Source: Faecalicatena contorta (lineage in GTDB: Bacteria; Bacillota; Clostridia; Lachnospirales; Lachnospiraceae). From it: a DNA stretch of 64,000 nt. A model generated the notes under the pieces. The model was given only the letters and a program-made list of their open reading frames with translations, was not told the origin of the DNA and did no database searches. Where the stretch lies: NCBI RefSeq assembly GCF_021531975.1, contig NZ_JAFBIY010000008.1, positions 1 through 64,000 of the forward strand, read 5' to 3'. The first letter of the stretch is position 1. Each line of letters opens with the position of its first letter. This document shows positions 7,564-15,847 of the stretch, in pieces. A program made the position numbers and the translations under genes.

Positions 7564-9939
7564 ATGGAAAAAAGAGGAATGAACGAACGTATTCAGGCTT
7601 TAAGAGAGTTGAGCGTGAATACACAGCCACACATTGACCTGGAACGTGCAAAGAGCGAGACGGAGACTTATAAAAAATATGAAGGACAGTTGTCTATTCC
7701 GGAGCTTCGTGCACAGGTGCTTTATGATTACTTTTCAACAAAGACACTTTATATTGGTGATGGAGAATTAATTGTAGGTGAAAAAGGAGATTCTCCGCAG
7801 GCATCTCCTACATTCCCTGAACTGTGCTGTCATACTGTTGAAGATATGCACGTAATGAATGATCGTGATCTTATTAACTTTACGGTAAAAGAAGAAGACT
7901 ACGATTATCAGGAAAAGGTAATTATTCCTTACTGGGATCACCGTTCTACACGTTCTAAGATTCTTGCGAATATGACAGATGAGTGGAAAGCATGCTATGG
8001 CGCTGGTATTTTCACAGAGTTCATGGAGCAGAGAGGACCGGGACACACAGTAGGTTCCTTTAAGATCTATGAGAAAGGTTTCCTTGATTATAAGGAAGAT
8101 ATTCAGAAATCAATGGATTCCCTTGATTTCTTCAAGGATTCGGAAGCATTTGAGAAGAGAAATCAGCTTCGTGCTATGTCAAAAGCGTGTGATGCTATCA
8201 TGGTTCTTGGTGAGCGTTACGCAGCATATGCAAGAGAATTGGCTGAGAAAGAAACAGACGCAAAGAGAAAAGAAGAACTTCTTCAGATCGCAGCAAACTG
8301 TGATGTTGTACCGGCTCATAAGCCAGAAACTTACTGGCAGGCTATTCAGATGTACTGGTTCGTACACCTTGGAGTTACAAGTGAGCTGAATCCTTGGGAT
8401 GCATACAGCCCGGGACGTCTGGATCAGCATCTGAATCCATTCTATGAGAAAGATGTTGAAGCAGGAATCCTTGATGACGAGAAGGCCTTAGAGCTTCTTG
8501 AATGTCTGTGGGTAAAATTCAACAACCAGCCGGCACCGCCGAAGGTAGGTATTACATTAAAAGAAAGCAGTACATATACAGATTTCGCAAACCTGAATAC
8601 AGGTGGTATTACACCAAGTGGAGAAAATGGTGTTAATAATGTAAGTTATCTGATTCTTGACTGTATGGATGAGATGAAGCTTCTTCAGCCAAGTTCCAAC
8701 GTACAGATCAGCAGAAAGACACCACAGAAGTTCCTGAAACGTGCATGTGAAGTATCACGTAAGGGCTGGGGACAGCCGGCTTTCTATAACACAGAGGCTA
8801 TTATTCAGGAGCTGATGAATGCAGGAAAGACACTGGAAGACGCAAGAAAAGGCGGAACCAGCGGATGCGTTGAGACAGGAGCATTCGGTAACGAGGCTTA
8901 CATCCTGACCGGATACTTCAATATTCCAAAGATCTTCGAGCTTACACTGAACAATGGTTACGATAAGATGTCCAATCAGCAGCTTGGTCTGAAGCTTGGA
9001 TATGCAACAGACTTCGAAACATATGAAGAGCTGTATGATGCATTTAAGAAGCAGATGGAATACTTCATCAATATTAAAATTGAAGGAAGTAACGTCATTG
9101 AAAGAATTTTTGCTGATTATATGCCGGTACCATTCCTTTCTATCATTACAAATGACTGTATTACGAAGGGTAAGGATTACAATGGCGGCGGAGCAAGATA
9201 CAATACCAAATATCTGCAGGGCGTTGGTATCGGAACAATTACAGACTGTCTGGCAGCAGTAAAATACAACGTATATGAGAAGAAGAACTTCACAATGGCA
9301 GAGTTAATGCAGGCATTGGAAGATAACTTCGAAGGCCATGACAGAATTCTGAATCTTGTTAGAAATAAGACACCAAAATATGGAAATGATGATGATTACG
9401 CAGATGATATCATGAAGGATGTATTCGAGTTCTACAGAAGTCAGGTAACGGGACGCCCGAATACACTTGGCGGAATGTACCGCATCAATATGTTGCCTAC
9501 AACATGCCATGTATACTTTGGTGATGTTATGATGGCAAGTCCGAATGGACGTCTTGCACACAAGCCGGTATCCGAAGGAATCTCTCCGGAGAAGGGTGCT
9601 GATGTAAACGGACCGACTGCAGTAGTAAAATCATGTGCAAAGATGGATCATCTGCAGACAGGTGGTACACTTCTTAATCAGAAGTTTACACCAAGCGTTG
9701 TAGCAGGTGAAGAAGGATTGGATCAGATGGCTAACCTTGTTCGTACTTACTTCAATATGGACGGACATCACATCCAGTTCAATGTTATTGACAAAGAGAC
9801 ATTGATTCAGGCACAGAAACACCCGGAAGATTACAAAGATCTTATTGTACGTGTAGCCGGATATAGCGATCATTTCAGAAACTTAAGCAAAGCATTGCAG
9901 GATGAAATTATCGAAAGAACAGAACAGAGCTTCAACTAA
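7564..9939 (+). CDS. hypD: trans-4-hydroxy-L-proline dehydratase, glycyl radical enzyme
   Basis: A 791-residue glycyl radical enzyme that converts trans-4-hydroxy-L-proline to (S)-1-pyrroline-5-carboxylate and water. The thiyl Cys is C435 in GTSGCVETG and the radical Gly is G766 in VRVAGYSDHF. The residues known to shape the hydroxyproline site in Clostridioides difficile HypD all occur at a one-residue offset: F153, H161, D279, S335, D340, F341 and E437. This separates it from pyruvate formate-lyase, choline lyase and glycerol dehydratase. Length matches the 789-residue reference. The AGGAGG site is ideal and the activase is immediately upstream. proC, whose product would use the pyrroline-5-carboxylate, lies 5 kb downstream on the other strand. 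Confidence 0.95.
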   Translation: MEKRGMNERIQALRELSVNTQPHIDLERAKSETETYKKYEGQLSIPELRAQVLYDYFSTKTLYIGDGELIVGEKGDSPQASPTFPELCCHTVEDMHVMNDRDLINFTVKEEDYDYQEKVIIPYWDHRSTRSKILANMTDEWKACYGAGIFTEFMEQRGPGHTVGSFKIYEKGFLDYKEDIQKSMDSLDFFKDSEAFEKRNQLRAMSKACDAIMVLGERYAAYARELAEKETDAKRKEELLQIAANCDVVPAHKPETYWQAIQMYWFVHLGVTSELNPWDAYSPGRLDQHLNPFYEKDVEAGILDDEKALELLECLWVKFNNQPAPPKVGITLKESSTYTDFANLNTGGITPSGENGVNNVSYLILDCMDEMKLLQPSSNVQISRKTPQKFLKRACEVSRKGWGQPAFYNTEAIIQELMNAGKTLEDARKGGTSGCVETGAFGNEAYILTGYFNIPKIFELTLNNGYDKMSNQQLGLKLGYATDFETYEELYDAFKKQMEYFINIKIEGSNVIERIFADYMPVPFLSIITNDCITKGKDYNGGGARYNTKYLQGVGIGTITDCLAAVKYNVYEKKNFTMAELMQALEDNFEGHDRILNLVRNKTPKYGNDDDYADDIMKDVFEFYRSQVTGRPNTLGGMYRINMLPTTCHVYFGDVMMASPNGRLAHKPVSEGISPEKGADVNGPTAVVKSCAKMDHLQTGGTLLNQKFTPSVVAGEEGLDQMANLVRTYFNMDGHHIQFNVIDKETLIQAQKHPEDYKDLIVRVAGYSDHFRNLSKALQDEIIERTEQSFN

Positions 9940-9943
9940 TGTT

Positions 9944-9985
9944 AATTGGGGACGGGGTTTTTTTCAAAAAACCCCGTCCCCAATT
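9944..9985. repeat. GGGGACGGGG palindrome, copy A
   Basis: AATTGGGGACGGGG (9944-9957) is a perfect inverted repeat of CCCCGTCCCCAATT (9972-9985), separated by a T-run then an A-run. It is five bases after the hypD stop. It is one member of a family seen between genes at several places in this window. It can fold into a strong hairpin and may also act as a 3' mRNA stabiliser or terminator. Confidence 0.88.
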
Positions 9986-10005
9986 TGAAGAAAGCGGTGT
10001 ATGAG

Positions 10006-10275
10006 ATGTCAGAAGTAAGAAAACATATGGTTTTTCACGGGCGTGTTCAGGGTGTCGGTTTTCGTTATACGGCAAAGATGCTGGCACAATCCCTGGGACT
10101 GACCGGCTGGGTGAAAAATGAATGGGATGATACAGTAGTAATGGAAGTGCAGGGGAGAGAGCAGTTGATCTATAAGCTCATGGAAGGTTTGAATCGTAAC
10201 ATGTTCATAACAATAGAGTGGATCGATACAGAAGAAAAACCGCTGGAGAATGAGAGTTGTTTTTGTGTGCGGTAA
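10006..10275 (+). CDS. acyP: Acylphosphatase
   Basis: An 89-residue protein with the acylphosphatase signature GRVQGVGFRYTAK, whose Arg binds the phosphate, and the catalytic Asn in GWVKNEWDD. It hydrolyses the carboxyl-phosphate bond of acyl phosphates in the cytoplasm. Length is normal (about 90). I chose ATG 10006 because a longer in-frame start at 9946 would translate the palindromic repeat. The ribosome binding site is weak. The gene is bracketed by two copies of the palindromic repeat, so co-transcription with hypD is uncertain. Confidence 0.88.
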   Translation: MSEVRKHMVFHGRVQGVGFRYTAKMLAQSLGLTGWVKNEWDDTVVMEVQGREQLIYKLMEGLNRNMFITIEWIDTEEKPLENESCFCVR

Positions 10276-10287
10276 TATGTTAGAATA

Positions 10288-10345
10288 GGGACAGGGCAAA
10301 TGAAATTTGGGACGGAGTAAATCGAAAAAAACCCCGTCCCCAATT
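10288..10345. repeat. Composite GGGGACGGGG repeat, copy B (degenerate left arm)
   Basis: GGGACAGGGC (10288-10297) is followed by AATTTGGGACGGAG (10304-10317) and then by AAAAAAACCCCGTCCCCAATT ending at 10345. The left arm is decayed relative to copy A. The extra GGGACAGGGC unit and its spacing reappear, inverted, in copy C, so the longer composite is itself repeated. Confidence 0.82.
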
Positions 10346-10360
10346 AGTGGAGAGTGTGAT

Positions 10361-10942
10361 ATGGAGACTGGAAAGAGAAATGTGAAGAGCAGAATTGTTT
10401 CGGCAGCGTGGCAGTTATTTTATGAAAAGGGATACAATGGGACAACTGTAGATGACATTATTGCTCTGTCGGGAACTTCGAAAGGTTCGTTTTATTATTA
10501 TTTTAGTACGAAGGATGAGTTGCTTAATACATTGTCGGTAATTCTGGATGAGTATTATGAGGAGCTGGATGAGAAAATGGATCCGGAGCTGAATAGTTTT
10601 GATAAGCTTTTGTATTTGAACAGGGAGGTTCATTTTATGATGCAGGAGAAGATTAGTATTGATCTTCTTGCGTCGTTGTATTCGACACAGCTTGTTACTG
10701 CAGGTGATAATAGTCTTTTGGACAGGAATCGCAAATATTATCAACTCATTACAAGAATTGTGGAGGAGGGCCAGAAGCGGGGGCAGATTCGTTCAGATAT
10801 GTCTGTCAGTGAGATCACAAAGTATTATTCCATGTGTGAGCGGGCGCTGGTTTCTGATTGGTGTATGAACAAAGGCAGTTATTCATTGAGTGAATACACG
10901 AACAAGTGCATGCCTATTATGATGGAATATTTCAAGGTGTAG
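10361..10942 (+). CDS. TetR/AcrR family transcriptional regulator
   Basis: A 193-residue TetR-type repressor. The N-terminal helix-turn-helix spans about residues 8-55 (SRIVSAAWQLFYEKGYNGTTVDDI, then SGTSKGSFYYYF) and is canonical. The C-terminal ligand domain is not assignable. ATG 10361 follows GTGGAGAG; a longer in-frame start at 10307 would read through the repeat. It sits between acyP and nrdG, which starts 30 bases later. Its target genes are not evident. Confidence 0.87.
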   Translation: METGKRNVKSRIVSAAWQLFYEKGYNGTTVDDIIALSGTSKGSFYYYFSTKDELLNTLSVILDEYYEELDEKMDPELNSFDKLLYLNREVHFMMQEKISIDLLASLYSTQLVTAGDNSLLDRNRKYYQLITRIVEEGQKRGQIRSDMSVSEITKYYSMCERALVSDWCMNKGSYSLSEYTNKCMPIMMEYFKV

Positions 10943-10972
10943 AGTTGTAATTGGATTTGAGGAGGCAGTATT

Positions 10973-11665
10973 ATGGTAATACAGGGGCTGCAAAAGCTTA
11001 CGCTTCTGGATTATCCGGGCAAGGTCGCATGCACGATATTTACAGCGGGATGTAATTTCCGCTGTCCTTTTTGTCATAATGCATCTTTGGTCATTGATAC
11101 ATATAAGAATCAGGAAATTCCGGAAGAAGAATTATTTTCTTTCTTGAAAAAAAGAACAGGAGTGCTGGACGGTGTGTGCGTAACGGGCGGAGAACCGCTG
11201 ATTCAGCAGGGGATCGAGGATCTTTTGCTGAAGATAAAGGAGCTGGGATATGCTGTGAAACTGGACACGAATGGCAGTTTCCCGGATAAGCTTCGCCGTC
11301 TGGTAGAACAGGGTCTTGTTGACTATGTGGCTATGGATATTAAAAACTCTCAGGAAAGCTACGGCAAGACGATTGGAATAGAAGAGTATGATATTGAAAA
11401 TGTAAATCGCAGTGTACAATATCTGCTGAGAGGAAATGTGCCGTATGAGTTCCGTACTACGGTTGTGCAGGAGCTTCACCGCAGGTCGGATTTTGAGTCC
11501 ATCGGCAGATGGATTGAAGGAGCACAGCACTATTATCTGCAACAGTTCGTGGATTCGGGTGATATAATACATCCGGGGCTTCATGGATATAATAAAGATA
11601 TCATGAATCAGGCATTGGAAATTGTAAGAAAACGCGTGCCGACAGCGGAGTTGCGCGGTTTATAG
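10973..11665 (+). CDS. nrdG: Anaerobic ribonucleotide reductase activating protein (radical SAM)
   Basis: A 230-residue radical-SAM activase. CNFRCPFC (about residues 27-34) is the CX3CX2C cluster site and GVCVTGGEP (about 63-71) is the SAM-binding region. It generates the glycyl radical on NrdD. Its length matches the longer NrdG subgroup common in Clostridia and archaea rather than the 155-residue E. coli type. An AGGAGG site precedes the start. nrdD follows after 145 bases that carry its own promoter with NrdR boxes, an order opposite to the usual nrdD-nrdG. Confidence 0.9.
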   Translation: MVIQGLQKLTLLDYPGKVACTIFTAGCNFRCPFCHNASLVIDTYKNQEIPEEELFSFLKKRTGVLDGVCVTGGEPLIQQGIEDLLLKIKELGYAVKLDTNGSFPDKLRRLVEQGLVDYVAMDIKNSQESYGKTIGIEEYDIENVNRSVQYLLRGNVPYEFRTTVVQELHRRSDFESIGRWIEGAQHYYLQQFVDSGDIIHPGLHGYNKDIMNQALEIVRKRVPTAELRGL

Positions 11666-11680
11666 TAAATCTACACAATA

Positions 11681-11761
11681 ACAACATGTTGTGAAAAAGC
11701 GAAATTTGTGCACAATATGTTGTTATTTTTATTGACTGAAATGCGCTGGAAATGGTATCAT
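11681..11761 (+). promoter_or_regulatory. Tandem NrdR boxes and promoter of nrdD
   Basis: ACAACATGTTGT (11681-11692, a perfect palindrome) and ACAATATGTTGT (11712-11723) are centred 31 bases apart, the three-turn spacing typical of paired NrdR boxes. They sit just upstream of TTGACT (11732-11737) and TATCAT (11756-11761), which have an 18-base spacer. NrdR is the ATP/dATP-sensing repressor of ribonucleotide reductase genes. The assignment rests on motif, spacing and the target gene. Confidence 0.78.
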
Positions 11762-11810
11762 GTAAGAACCGAGATGAAACGAAAGAAAAATGTGAAAGGG
11801 GAGCGTATTT

Positions 11811-14177
11811 ATGTACCAGGTAATGAAGAGAGACGGACAGATTGCGGATTTTAATTTATCTAAGATCAGTATTGCTATTGAAAAAGCATTTAAAGCGCAG
11901 AACAAAGAATATAATCAGGACATTATAGATTTACTTGCACTCAAGGTAACAGCAGCATTTGAGCCAAAGATCAAGAATTCTCTTATCCAGGTGGAGGATA
12001 TCCAGGACAGTGTAGAAGAGATCCTCATCAAAGCAGGATATGCGGATGTTGCAAAAGGATATATTCTGTACAGAAAGCAGAGAGAGAAGATTCGTAATCT
12101 GAAATCTACGATGCTGGATTACAAAGAGATCGTAGACAGCTATGTTAAGGTTACAGATTGGCGTGTAAAGGAAAACTCTACAGTAACTTATTCTGTCGGA
12201 GGTCTTATTTTAAGTAACTCCGGTGCGATTACAGCGAATTACTGGCTGTCTGAGATTTATGATGAAGAGATTGGTCAGGCACATAGAAATGCAGACATTC
12301 ACATTCACGATCTTTCCATGCTGACCGGATATTGTGCGGGATGGTCACTGAAGCAACTGATTCAGGAAGGACTGGGCGGTATCCCGGGAAAGATTTCTTC
12401 TTCCCCTGCAAAGCACTTAAGTGTACTTTGTAATCAGATGGTGAATTTCCTTGGAATCATGCAGAATGAGTGGGCAGGTGCACAGGCATTTTCGTCCTTT
12501 GATACTTATCTGGCTCCGTTTGTAAAAGCAGACAATCTGACATATCCGGAAGTGAAGAAGTGTATTGAATCCTTTATTTACGGTGTAAATACACCGTCTC
12601 GTTGGGGAACACAGGCACCGTTTTCCAATATCACTCTTGACTGGACAGTTCCGAATGACCTGGCAAATCTTCCTGCCATCGTAGGTGGAAAGAATCAGGA
12701 TTTCACATATGGAGACTGTAAAAAAGAGATGGATATGGTCAATAAAGCATTTATCGAGATTATGATCGAAGGTGATGCACATGGCCGTGGATTCCAGTAT
12801 CCGATTCCGACATATTCTATTACCAGTGATTTTGACTGGTCAGATACAGAGAATAACCGGTTGTTGTTTGAGATGACAGCAAAATACGGCACACCATATT
12901 TTTCAAATTACATTAACAGTGATATGGAGCCGAGCGATGTCAGAAGTATGTGCTGCCGTCTTCGTCTGGATCTTCGTGAGCTTCGTAAGAAATCCGGTGG
13001 TTTCTTCGGAAGTGGAGAAAGCACAGGATCCGTAGGTGTTGTTACGATCAACATGCCAAGAATTGCTTATCAGTCAGAAAATGAAGAAGAGTTTTTCGAG
13101 AGACTGGATAAACTGATGGATATAGCTGCACGTTCACTGCATGTAAAACGTACGGTTATTACAAAGCTTCTTGATGAAGGACTGTATCCATATACAAAAC
13201 GTTATCTTGGAACATTTAACAATCATTTTTCAACCATTGGTCTTCTTGGTATGAATGAGGCTGGTCTGAATGCAAAATGGATTGGTAAGGATATGACACA
13301 TAAAGAGACACAGGAATTCTCCAAAAAGGTTCTGAACCATATGAGAGACCGTCTTTCTTCATATCAGGAAGAGTATGGTGACTTATATAACCTTGAGGCA
13401 ACTCCGGCTGAGTCTACAACTTATCGTTTTGCAAAGCATGATAAGGAACAGTTCCCGGATATTATCACAGCCGCAGAATGTGATGGAACACCGTATTATA
13501 CCAATAGTTCACATCTTCCGGTAGGCTATACAGAAGACATTTTTGAGGCATTGGATATTCAGGATGAGCTGCAGACATTGTATACATCCGGTACCGTATT
13601 CCATGCATTCCTGGGTGAGAAGTTGCCAAGCTGGCAGTCAGCAGCATCACTTGTTCGTAAGATTGCGGAAAACTATAAGCTGCCATATTACACAATGTCA
13701 CCAACATATTCTATCTGTAAGAACCACGGTTACATTACCGGTGAGCACTATACCTGTCCGGAATGTGGTGAAACGACAGAGGTGTACAGCCGTATTACCG
13801 GTTACTATCGTCCGGTACAGAACTGGAATGATGGAAAAGCACAGGAGTTTAAGGACAGAAAAGTATACGATATCAACAGTTCCAGGCTTAAAGTGAAAGT
13901 AAAAACGGATGAACATATTGAAGAGGTTCTGAAACAGGAAGCAGAAGCCCCTAAGACACTCCTTTTTACAACAAAAACCTGTCCGAATTGCGTGATTGCA
14001 AAGAATGCACTTGATGATGCACATATGGAGTATGAGGTTATTGATGCACAGGAGAATAAGGAACTTGCAAAGAAATACGGCGTTATGCAGGCACCGACTT
14101 TGATTGTTGTCGGAGAAAATGGAGTAGAAAAGCTGGCAAATGCATCTAATATTGTAAAATATACAGAAGATAAATAA
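11811..14177 (+). CDS. nrdD: Anaerobic ribonucleoside-triphosphate reductase with C-terminal glutaredoxin-like domain
   Basis: A 788-residue class III ribonucleotide reductase. An ATP-cone occupies the first 90 residues (MYQVMKRDGQIADFNLSKI). The catalytic barrel follows, then a zinc site (CKNHGYITGEHYTCPECG, with one Cys of the usual four replaced by His) and the glycyl radical loop RITGYYRP. About 75 further residues form a glutaredoxin/thioredoxin-like domain with a CPNC redox motif (TTKTCPNCVIAK), plausibly the built-in disulfide reductant for the catalytic cysteine pair. It makes dNTPs without oxygen. NrdR boxes precede it. The usual NrdD without the fusion is about 710 residues. Confidence 0.95.
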   Translation: MYQVMKRDGQIADFNLSKISIAIEKAFKAQNKEYNQDIIDLLALKVTAAFEPKIKNSLIQVEDIQDSVEEILIKAGYADVAKGYILYRKQREKIRNLKSTMLDYKEIVDSYVKVTDWRVKENSTVTYSVGGLILSNSGAITANYWLSEIYDEEIGQAHRNADIHIHDLSMLTGYCAGWSLKQLIQEGLGGIPGKISSSPAKHLSVLCNQMVNFLGIMQNEWAGAQAFSSFDTYLAPFVKADNLTYPEVKKCIESFIYGVNTPSRWGTQAPFSNITLDWTVPNDLANLPAIVGGKNQDFTYGDCKKEMDMVNKAFIEIMIEGDAHGRGFQYPIPTYSITSDFDWSDTENNRLLFEMTAKYGTPYFSNYINSDMEPSDVRSMCCRLRLDLRELRKKSGGFFGSGESTGSVGVVTINMPRIAYQSENEEEFFERLDKLMDIAARSLHVKRTVITKLLDEGLYPYTKRYLGTFNNHFSTIGLLGMNEAGLNAKWIGKDMTHKETQEFSKKVLNHMRDRLSSYQEEYGDLYNLEATPAESTTYRFAKHDKEQFPDIITAAECDGTPYYTNSSHLPVGYTEDIFEALDIQDELQTLYTSGTVFHAFLGEKLPSWQSAASLVRKIAENYKLPYYTMSPTYSICKNHGYITGEHYTCPECGETTEVYSRITGYYRPVQNWNDGKAQEFKDRKVYDINSSRLKVKVKTDEHIEEVLKQEAEAPKTLLFTTKTCPNCVIAKNALDDAHMEYEVIDAQENKELAKKYGVMQAPTLIVVGENGVEKLANASNIVKYTEDK

Positions 14178-14178
14178 T

Positions 14179-14241
14179 GAAATCGGGGACGGGGTTTTTT
14201 CGAAAAAACCCCGTCCCCGATTTCAACTTTGCCCTGTCCCC
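14179..14241. repeat. Composite GGGGACGGGG repeat, copy C
   Basis: GAAATCGGGGACGGGG (14179-14194) is perfectly inverted as CCCCGTCCCCGATTTC (14209-14224), followed by GCCCTGTCCCC (14231-14241). Read on the minus strand this matches the order seen in copy B. It fills the whole gap between the convergent nrdD and gntR genes and may serve as a two-way terminator. Confidence 0.88.
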
Positions 14242-14247
14242 AATGGC

Positions 14248-14889
14248 CTATCTGCCTTCCAGTGCTCTGTTTTTTCCGGTTCCAAAATGATCCGATTTCA
14301 ATATTTCGTAAGATTTCTCGTAATTATTCTCCCGCATATATGCAACCATTTTTTTCAGGTTTTCATTTGTTTCCGGAATATGCATTCCGTTTTTGACGGA
14401 ATACTGTCCGATGCGGATAAACTCAGATAAATTATTTTCGTAAATTTTCTTTATACGTTCGTTATCGAAAATGCTGATAATCTCCATGTGCATGGCGGTA
14501 TCTGCGACTTCCCATTCATATACGTCGCCGGCAGCGGCGCACATGCGTACAACTTTCTCTTCAATTCGATAAGAATATTCTACATTCTTACCGGAGTCAA
14601 ATATAAGCTCAAATGCGGCTCTCTCCAAAAGTTCCCGAAGCTGATAGATTTCGGTGATATCTTTATCGGTAATCTCCCTTACAGTCATAGACTTGTAATA
14701 GTCTGAGACAATCAGTCCTTCGGCTTGCAGCATCTGAATGGCGCTGCGTACCGGACTGCGGCTCATTCCCAGCTCGGCAGTGAGCATTGCTTCTGTAAGC
14801 GGCATGCCGGGTGGGTAAGTAAGGTTTAAAATATTATGTTTAATTTTTTCATATGCCTGATTCGCAAGGGATGTTACTTTTTCCGCCAT
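14248..14889 (-). CDS. GntR family regulator, FCD subfamily
   Basis: A 213-residue regulator with an N-terminal winged helix (LTEAMLTAELGMSRSPVRSAIQMLQAEGLI, about residues 31-60, split here as the recognition region). A helical FCD ligand-binding domain follows, with probable metal-binding D and H residues in VADTAMHMEI and near the C-terminal SDHF. It is the second gene of an operon with proC, nine bases upstream. Two TTGTATACA-type sites overlap the operon's transcription start, the usual operator style for this subfamily, so autorepression together with proC is likely. A role in hydroxyproline or proline metabolism is inference from position. Confidence 0.88.
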   Translation of the reverse strand: MAEKVTSLANQAYEKIKHNILNLTYPPGMPLTEAMLTAELGMSRSPVRSAIQMLQAEGLIVSDYYKSMTVREITDKDITEIYQLRELLERAAFELIFDSGKNVEYSYRIEEKVVRMCAAAGDVYEWEVADTAMHMEIISIFDNERIKKIYENNLSEFIRIGQYSVKNGMHIPETNENLKKMVAYMRENNYEKSYEILKSDHFGTGKNRALEGR

Positions 14890-14898
14890 AAGCTACCT

Positions 14899-15693
14899 CT
14901 ACATATTTCTGGAGATTTCTTCACATACTTTCATAGCTTCGAAGATTGCGCTTCTGAAGCCGCGTTCTTCTAATACACGTACAGCTTCAATTGTTGTTCC
15001 AGCAGGGGAGCATACCATATCTTTCAGCTCGCCTGGGTGTTTGCCTGTATCCAGAACCATCTTTGCGCTTCCGAGAACAGCCTGAGCTGCAAACTGGTAA
15101 GCCTGTGGTCTTGGCATTCCACCTGATACAGCAGCGTCTGCCATTGCTTCAATCATCATGAATACATAAGCCGGTGAACTTCCGCTTGTGGAAACTACAA
15201 CATCCATAAGGCGCTCAGGAACGATCTCCACACGGCTGAAGCTTTCAAGAAGTGTACGAACGTAAGCAATCTCTTCCTCTGTCATGTTTTCGTTCGGGCA
15301 TGCAGCAGTCATACCAGCGCCTACCATTGCCGGAGTATTTGGCATAGTACGAACGAGTTTCACTGGTTTGCCGAATTTCTCAGCGAGCCATGCAAGTGTT
15401 TTTCCAGGTGCGATTGTGATTACGATCTGGTTTTCTTTGATATCGTCTTTGATTTCTGTAATTACAGACTCATAGAACTGTGGCTTTACAGATAAAACGA
15501 TGACCTCTGCGCTGTTAACAACTTCTTTGTTGCTTGCTGTTACATTGATGCCAAACTGTTCTTTTGCGCGTTCTCTTCCCGGTGCAAATAAATCTGCCCC
15601 AATGATTTCATTTGCAGGGATAATCTGATTCTTTATAATGCCGCCCATAATTGCTGATGCCATGTTACCGGTTCCGATAAATCCTAATTTCAT
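14899..15693 (-). CDS. proC: Pyrroline-5-carboxylate reductase
   Basis: A 264-residue enzyme that reduces 1-pyrroline-5-carboxylate to L-proline with NAD(P)H. The Rossmann motif GFIGTGNMASAIMGG (residues 4-18) and the C-terminal signature region (PGELKDMVCSPAGTTIEAV) are standard. Length is normal. A GGAAGG site precedes ATG 15693. It is co-transcribed with the GntR regulator. HypD, encoded 5 kb away, makes exactly this enzyme's substrate from hydroxyproline. A ProC gene next to hypD is known in other gut Clostridia, so a salvage role beyond normal proline biosynthesis is likely. Confidence 0.95.
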   Translation of the reverse strand: MKLGFIGTGNMASAIMGGIIKNQIIPANEIIGADLFAPGRERAKEQFGINVTASNKEVVNSAEVIVLSVKPQFYESVITEIKDDIKENQIVITIAPGKTLAWLAEKFGKPVKLVRTMPNTPAMVGAGMTAACPNENMTEEEIAYVRTLLESFSRVEIVPERLMDVVVSTSGSSPAYVFMMIEAMADAAVSGGMPRPQAYQFAAQAVLGSAKMVLDTGKHPGELKDMVCSPAGTTIEAVRVLEERGFRSAIFEAMKVCEEISRNM

Positions 15694-15719
15694 ATCTAAT
15701 TACCTTCCTTTTTTGTGAT

Positions 15720-15791
15720 TTGTATACATTTGATTAATTTGTATACAATTTGTGTTGAAATCAATATAGCACGTATTTGACATGAAGTCAA
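15720..15791 (-). promoter_or_regulatory. Promoter and twin GntR-type operators of proC-gntR
   Basis: On the minus strand TTGACT (15791-15786) and TATATT (15768-15763) are 17 bases apart. Downstream of the -10 lie two copies of an ATTTGTATACA motif: TTGTATACAA at 15739-15748 and TTGTATACAT at 15720-15729. Their GTATAC cores are centred 19 bases apart. Operators placed over the transcription start fit repression by the GntR protein encoded in the same operon. Confidence 0.75.
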
Positions 15792-15847
15792 TATGTGTGT
15801 ACAATTTTTTTAATAAGTTTTTGATAAGAATAAGAAAGGAAGCTGGC

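Noticed and set aside
7564-9939. Annotation of the large glycyl radical enzyme as pyruvate formate-lyase, choline lyase or glycerol dehydratase
   Set aside because: Pyruvate formate-lyase needs adjacent catalytic cysteines, and the substrate-site residues here (F153, H161, D279, S335, D340, F341, E437) match trans-4-hydroxyproline dehydratase.
9946-10005. A longer start for the acylphosphatase within the palindromic repeat
   Set aside because: The in-frame upstream ATG lies inside the repeat and would add about 20 residues with no homology in a family of about 90 residues.
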